Shown: positions 9,008 to 11,613 of the stretch, in pieces
Layout of the letters: every line of letters starts with the position of its first letter
How positions within the stretch are numbered: position 1 is the first letter of the stretch
Source: Actinomycetota bacterium
Lineage (GTDB): Bacteria; Actinomycetota; Acidimicrobiia; Acidimicrobiales; JACDEA01
Assembly: GCA_013816725.1 (NCBI GenBank)
Contig: JACDEA010000031.1
Location: 1 to 11,613, forward strand
Length of the DNA stretch: 11,613 nucleotides
Direction of reading: 5' to 3'
Notes under the pieces: generated by a model
What the model saw: the letters and a program-made list of their open reading frames with translations, nothing else
Database searches by the model: none
What the model was told of the DNA's origin: nothing
Translations under genes and position numbers: made by a program

Positions 9008-9028
9008 GTGACCACTGTCACCGTTGAC
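9003..9028. repeat. Two GTCA...TGAC inverted repeats at the tetR start
   Basis: GTCACGTGAC (9003-9012) is a perfect 10-bp palindrome covering the tetR GTG codon. GTCA-CCGT-TGAC (9017-9028) lies just beside it and runs into the -35 of the divergent gene. They differ from the TGCAGGC palindrome and could be a site for another regulator, or chance. Confidence 0.3.
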
Positions 9029-9053
9029 GACGCCATCGACCGCGGAGTATAGA
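9024..9053 (+). promoter_or_regulatory. Sigma-70-type promoter of the MDMPI/DinB-like gene
   Basis: TTGACG (9024-9029) and TATAGA (9048-9053) are separated by 18 bp, giving a likely start near 9060. These are the best -35 and -10 boxes in the window, and AT-rich for this GC-rich DNA. The predicted start falls inside the perfect palindrome at 9054-9068, so the promoter can be blocked by a bound repressor. Confidence 0.7.
9046..9051 (-). promoter_or_regulatory. Candidate -10 box (TATACT) of the tetR promoter, overlapping the divergent -10
   Basis: On the minus strand TATACT overlaps the opposite TATAGA box by four bases, so only one polymerase could occupy the region at a time. The 17 bp upstream (9052-9068) contain the palindrome, so the operator would lie between -35 and -10. 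The -35 there (GTTACG or TTACGT) is poor. The predicted leader before the GTG at 9007 is about 30 nt. Confidence 0.5.
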
Positions 9054-9068
9054 TGCAGGCAGCCTGCA
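9054..9068. promoter_or_regulatory. Perfect 15-bp palindromic operator TGCAGGC-A-GCCTGCA, probable TetR binding site
   Basis: The two 7-bp arms are exact inverted copies around a single A. The site lies directly after the -10 of the plus-strand promoter and inside the spacer of the minus-strand tetR promoter. A position between a tetR gene and its divergent target is typical for TetR-family operators, so the neighbouring repressor is the obvious candidate ligand. Confidence 0.75.
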
Positions 9069-9096
9069 CGTAACTACCCCCACCAGGAGCGAATCC

Positions 9097-9750
9097 ATGA
9101 CACTGTCCCGCGACGAAATCGGCACCGGCCTTCTCGACGAGCTGCAGCGATTCCAGCGGCTGGTGGCGTCGCTCGACGCCGGCGACCTGGCCAGGCCCAG
9201 CCGCTGCGAGGGCTGGACCGTCGGCGACGTGGCCGCGCACATGACCGGCACAGTCGTCGACATCGTCGAGGGGCGCCTCGACGGCCTCGGTTCGCCCGAG
9301 GTGACCGAGCGCGAGGTGGTCGAGCGGCGCGGCCGGTCCGGCTCCGAGCTGGCCGACGAGCTGGCCGGCGCGATCAAGGGCGCCAAGGACCTGCTGGCGC
9401 TGTTCGACGACGCGGCATGGGAGGCCCCCGCGCCCGGTGGCTTCGACGGCACGCTGCGCCAGGGCATCGAGGCCATTTACTACGACGCCTACCTTCACGG
9501 CGACGACATCCTCAGCGCGCTGGGCCGTCCGTCGGTGGGCGGCAACGGGGTGCGCGCCGCCGTGCACCATGTGGCCGCCGAGCTGGAGAAGCGCAACTGG
9601 GGCCCGGCCACGCTGGCCTTCGACGGCATCGAGGAGGTGGCAGTGGGCTCGGGCGGCGGCGAGCACCGCACCGGCGACGCGCTGCGGTTCGTGCTGGCCG
9701 CCACCGGGCGGGCACCGGCGACCGACGTCCTCAACATCTACGCCGACTGA
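9097..9750 (+). CDS. Maleylpyruvate isomerase-family mycothiol-dependent enzyme (DinB/MDMPI fold, TIGR03083-like)
   Basis: A 217-residue cytosolic protein. The N-terminal four-helix DinB-like domain contains RCEGWTVGDVAAHM (36-49), the family signature with metal ligand His48, and YYDAYLHGDDI (128-138) with Asp130 and His134. In the characterised MDMPI the second and third ligands are a Glu and a His spaced the same way; here an Asp takes the Glu position. The C-terminal part (FDGIEEVAVGS...GDALRFVLAATGRA, about 175-205) is the small MDMPI C-terminal domain. Family members use mycothiol as cofactor for isomerisation or thiol-transfer and detoxification; the substrate here is unknown. AGGAG (9085-9089) is 7 nt before the ATG. 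A divergent TetR gene and a shared operator imply induction by a compound. Convergent with the CPBP gene, 5 bp apart. Confidence 0.88.
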   Translation: MTLSRDEIGTGLLDELQRFQRLVASLDAGDLARPSRCEGWTVGDVAAHMTGTVVDIVEGRLDGLGSPEVTEREVVERRGRSGSELADELAGAIKGAKDLLALFDDAAWEAPAPGGFDGTLRQGIEAIYYDAYLHGDDILSALGRPSVGGNGVRAAVHHVAAELEKRNWGPATLAFDGIEEVAVGSGGGEHRTGDALRFVLAATGRAPATDVLNIYAD

Positions 9751-9755
9751 CACGG

Positions 9756-10475
9756 CTAACGCGTGGCCACGAGGACGGCCATCGTGACCGCGTTGAACGC
9801 GGCGTGGGCGAAGATGCTCGGCCCGAGACGGTCGTAGCGCACGGCCAGCCACCCGAGGACCAACCCCAGGACGAGCAGCGCCGGGAACTGGATGGCTTCG
9901 AAGTGGGCGCCGGCGAACACCAGCGCCGAGGCACCGATGGCGACGTTGGCGCCGAAGCGGCGCCGCACGGCGCGCAGCAACATCCCCCGGTAGAAAAGCT
10001 CCTCCACGACCGGCGCGCCGGCGACGACGAGCACCCCGAGCACGAACAGACCGACCCCTTTGCCGGCCTGTCTGCTCAGGTCGCGCGCCGGCGCCTCGAG
10101 CCGCTCGCTGAGGTCGTGGACGAATGGGGTCAAGGGCACGTAGACGACCCGCACGATCACCACCTGCACGGCCACGCCGATTGGAAGGCCGATCAGGTCG
10201 TGCGTGCGCTCAAAGCGGAGGCCGAAGTCGGCCGCCAGGCTGCCCGTGCCCTTTGAACGGGCGACAGCGACCATCGAGCCCACCAGGCCCACCCACAAGC
10301 CGATCAGGCCGCTGGCAATGAACACGAGCGAGTCGGTCCCGGCGACGCCGGCGGCGACGGCCACGGCGAGGTTCGAGGCTACGAAGCCGGCGAGGAAGCA
10401 CAACGCCGCGTCGGGGAGGCCCCACCGCGGCGCAGCGGGCGCGGTCTGCTGATCGGGGGGTTGATCGACGGCCAT
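9756..10475 (-). CDS. CPBP family intramembrane glutamic endopeptidase (CAAX protease / Abi family)
   Basis: A 239-residue membrane protein with about seven hydrophobic segments. The three CPBP motifs are present: EELFYR (Glu158, Glu159, Arg163), FAGAH (His191) and HAAFN (His224, Asn228). In the eukaryotic relative Rce1 these residues act in CAAX-prenyl proteolysis. Bacterial members serve varied functions such as bacteriocin immunity or regulated proteolysis, and the substrate here is unknown. The N-terminal 20 residues are polar and Pro/Ala-rich. The ATG at 10475 has no Shine-Dalgarno site. An 8-bp stem inverted repeat is just 2 nt upstream, and a TAACGT box lies in its loop. The DUF3499 gene is 33 nt upstream on the same strand, so the two may share a transcript. 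Confidence 0.92.
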   Translation of the reverse strand: MAVDQPPDQQTAPAAPRWGLPDAALCFLAGFVASNLAVAVAAGVAGTDSLVFIASGLIGLWVGLVGSMVAVARSKGTGSLAADFGLRFERTHDLIGLPIGVAVQVVIVRVVYVPLTPFVHDLSERLEAPARDLSRQAGKGVGLFVLGVLVVAGAPVVEELFYRGMLLRAVRRRFGANVAIGASALVFAGAHFEAIQFPALLVLGLVLGWLAVRYDRLGPSIFAHAAFNAVTMAVLVATR

Positions 10476-10477
10476 GG

Positions 10478-10500
10478 GGCGGTCGACGTTACCGACCGCC
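10478..10500 (-). promoter_or_regulatory. Inverted repeat (8-bp stem, 7-nt loop) directly before the CPBP start
   Basis: On the minus strand GGCGGTCG-GTAACGT-CGACCGCC ends 2 nt before the CPBP ATG. In a read-through mRNA from the DUF3499 gene it would be a stable hairpin over the ribosome entry site. There is no T-run, so it is not a simple terminator. The loop contains TAACGT, which could be a -10 box 10 nt before a leaderless start, with the arms as an operator. Confidence 0.5.
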
Positions 10501-10508
10501 GTGAGTGA

Positions 10509-10751
10509 CTAGGAAGCCAGCGTGCCCTGCATCGACACGACCGGGTGGCGCCGGTCGTGCAGGCCCCAACCCACCGGGACCTTGAGGCCGTCGGCGTGCG
10601 TCGCGCACACCGACCACGCGCCGAGGATCGGCTCACCGGGCGGGTCGAGCCATGCGGTGCGGGTGGCGTAGTCGTAGGTAAGGATCGCCGCGGCCGGCGC
10701 GCCGCACGTGGGACGGGCACAGCTGTGGGAACGAGCAGGCGAGCGGGTCAT
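10509..10751 (-). CDS. DUF3499 family small zinc-finger-like protein
   Basis: An 80-residue protein of the actinobacterial DUF3499 family, whose function is not known. The pattern SCARPTCGAPAAAILTYDY (10-28), then WSVCATHADGLKVPVGW (46-62), gives four potential metal ligands: Cys11, Cys16, Cys49 and His52. The C-terminus is short compared with many actinobacterial members, which as I recall carry an additional tail. The ATG at 10751 is chosen because it places the cysteine motif near the N-terminus and because TACGGT lies 8 nt upstream, fitting a leaderless mRNA; an ATG at 10781 would add ten atypical residues. It diverges from ftsH (85 bp between starts) and precedes the CPBP gene. In streptomycetes and mycobacteria this gene lies close to manB, as it does here within about 5 kb. 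Confidence 0.85.
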   Translation of the reverse strand: MTRSPARSHSCARPTCGAPAAAILTYDYATRTAWLDPPGEPILGAWSVCATHADGLKVPVGWGLHDRRHPVVSMQGTLAS

Positions 10752-10765
10752 ATGTTTTGACCGTA
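10746..10765 (-). promoter_or_regulatory. Leaderless-type promoter of the DUF3499 gene with GGTCA-N7-TGACC inverted repeat
   Basis: On the minus strand TACGGT (10765-10760) lies 8 nt before the ATG, as for a leaderless transcript. The inverted repeat GGTCA (10746-10750), N7, TGACC (10758-10762) covers both the -10 and the start codon, so a bound dimer would block transcription. No -35 was recognised. Confidence 0.4.
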
Positions 10766-10782
10766 CCCAGTGCGACTCCATG

Positions 10783-10820
10783 CGGCGCGGATGGTTGGAC
10801 CCCTACTTGGAGCCGCGCCG
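10783..10820. repeat. 8-bp inverted repeat CGGCGCGG / CCGCGCCG upstream of ftsH
   Basis: Two perfect 8-bp arms (10783-10790 and 10813-10820) are separated by 22 bp, with arm centres 30 bp apart, about three helical turns. The right arm stops one base before the ftsH -10 box. The intervening DNA contains a TTGGA direct repeat (10795 and 10807). Operator or chance GC pairing. Confidence 0.4.
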
Positions 10821-10821
10821 G

Positions 10822-10827
10822 TAGAAT
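10822..10827 (+). promoter_or_regulatory. Candidate -10 box (TAGAAT) for a leaderless ftsH transcript
   Basis: TAGAAT is followed by 9 nt and then the ftsH ATG, with no Shine-Dalgarno site in between. The nearest -35-like element, TTGGAC (10795-10800), is 21 bp away, too far for an ordinary promoter. Confidence 0.45.
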
Positions 10828-10836
10828 CGGCCGATC

Positions 10837-11613
10837 ATGAGTCGGCAACCAAACGGCGGGCCGACGCCCGGGCGGCGACCGGGTTCACCGGAGAAGGGCC
10901 ACAACCCGCTCCAGCCCCAGGAGCAGAACTGGCGCTGGGCCGTTGTCGCGCTCGTCGCGTTGGTGGCCGCCGCGGTGATCCTGCCCGGGATGGTGAGCAA
11001 GCCGAAGCGCCAGCCCATCGGGTACGGCGCCCTCATCAAGAAGGCCGAAGCCGACCAGATCCTGGCTGCGACGGTCAACAACGACACCGGTCGTATCACC
11101 GGCACCTATCGCGACGGCGACAAGATCGTCCGCTACGCGGTCACCGGCCCGCACCCGCTCCCCGATTCCGATTCGGAGTTGCTGCGCCGCACCGTGCCGG
11201 CCGACAAGCTGAACTTCGATAACGCCACCCCGAACCTGGCGGCGTCGCTCATCCCGTTCCTGCTGCCGATCCTCCTGCTCATCGGCTTCTGGGTGTGGTT
11301 CAGCCGGCGGGCGCAGGGCCAGATGAGCGGCATCATGTCGATCGGCCGCTCGAAGGCCAAGGTGTACACGACCGAGCGCCCGAAGACGACGTTCGCCGAC
11401 GTGGCCGGGTACGCCGGGGTGAAGCAGGAGATCCGCGAGGTGGTCGACTTCTTGAAGTCGCCCGGCCGCTTCAAGGAGATCGGCGCACGGATACCGAAGG
11501 GCGTACTTCTCGTCGGGCCGCCGGGCACCGGCAAGACCATGCTGGCCCGGGCCGTGGCCGGCGAGGCCGGGGTGCCGTTCATGTCGGTGACGGGGTCGGA
11601 CTTCATGGAGATG
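10837..11613 (+). CDS. ftsH: ATP-dependent zinc metalloprotease FtsH, N-terminal 259 residues, cut by the window end
   Basis: A membrane-anchored AAA+ protease that degrades misfolded membrane proteins and regulatory proteins. The frame is open from the ATG at 10837 to the last base. A polar Pro/Gly/Gln-rich N-terminal segment (1-31) precedes TM1 (about 33-51). An extracytoplasmic domain of about 85 residues follows, then TM2 (about 135-156) and the linker FADVAGYAGVKQEI (186-199), which opens the AAA module. The Walker A GPPGTGKT is at 227-234. The pore-loop, second region of homology and HEXGH zinc site lie beyond the edge. The extension before TM1 is longer than in E. coli, where TM1 starts almost at the N-terminus. 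The start codon follows a TAGAAT box at leaderless spacing. tilS and hpt, often found before ftsH, are absent; instead a DUF3499 gene diverges from it. Confidence 0.96.
   Translation, partial: MSRQPNGGPTPGRRPGSPEKGHNPLQPQEQNWRWAVVALVALVAAAVILPGMVSKPKRQPIGYGALIKKAEADQILAATVNNDTGRITGTYRDGDKIVRYAVTGPHPLPDSDSELLRRTVPADKLNFDNATPNLAASLIPFLLPILLLIGFWVWFSRRAQGQMSGIMSIGRSKAKVYTTERPKTTFADVAGYAGVKQEIREVVDFLKSPGRFKEIGARIPKGVLLVGPPGTGKTMLARAVAGEAGVPFMSVTGSDFMEM

Noticed and set aside
9742..9756. GCCG...CGGC stem between the convergent DinB-like and CPBP genes as a terminator
   Set aside because: Only 4 bp with no T-run on either strand; expected by chance in GC-rich DNA.
9024..10256. 410-residue plus-strand open frame over the DinB-like gene and antisense to the CPBP gene
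   Set aside because: Low-complexity Arg/Gly/Ala-rich translation with no family resemblance. The real genes in this interval have full motifs and a Shine-Dalgarno site.

Overview
The window is about 11.6 kb of very GC-rich, densely coding bacterial chromosome, most probably from an actinobacterium. A deep branch such as Acidimicrobiia is a guess. The reasons are a mycothiol-type DinB/MDMPI enzyme, a DUF3499 gene, the actinobacterial neighbourhood ahcY / PGI-PMI / Trm112-like / phosphomannomutase, and several genes that lack a Shine-Dalgarno site but carry a TANNNT box 7-10 nt before the start codon, as leaderless actinobacterial genes do. No phage, IS element, CRISPR array, tRNA or rRNA is visible, and no gene-free stretch exceeds 300 bp.

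Layout: (1) 1-1121, minus strand: a ComF-family phosphoribosyltransferase followed by a ribosome hibernation factor (HPF) that runs off the left edge. (2) 1200-2642, plus: S-adenosylhomocysteinase (ahcY), ending in a terminator hairpin that contains its own stop codon. (3) 2658-5307, minus: a tightly coupled three-gene operon of phosphomannomutase, a small Trm112/UPF0434-like protein and a PGI/PMI-type SIS isomerase. (4) 5347-6057, plus: a family-2 glycosyltransferase. Its 3' end overlaps by 51 bp, tail to tail, a 798-residue YfhO/PTPS-related membrane protein (6007-8403, minus). (5) 8426-9750: a TetR-type repressor (minus) diverging from a mycothiol-dependent DinB/MDMPI-like enzyme (plus). 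A perfect 7-1-7 palindrome lies between them on overlapping divergent promoters. (6) 9756-10751, minus: a DUF3499 protein followed by a CPBP intramembrane protease. (7) 10837-11613, plus: the N-terminal third of FtsH, cut by the right edge.

Functionally, the PGI/PMI isomerase and phosphomannomutase would convert fructose-6-P to mannose-6-P to mannose-1-P, feeding GDP-mannose and glycolipid or glycoprotein synthesis. The divergent GT2 enzyme and the large membrane protein with an extracytoplasmic domain could be a downstream glycan or lipid-linked sugar step, which is inference. ahcY serves the methyl cycle. HPF, FtsH and the CPBP protease are stress and quality-control functions. The TetR/DinB pair looks like a small self-contained detoxification or stress switch.

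The region is mostly ordinary core genome. The items most worth a second look are the TetR operator geometry, the 51-bp antisense gene overlap, the stop-codon terminator, the rearranged actinobacterial synteny and the inverted repeats upstream of ftsH and of the CPBP gene. I see no convincing new biological system.
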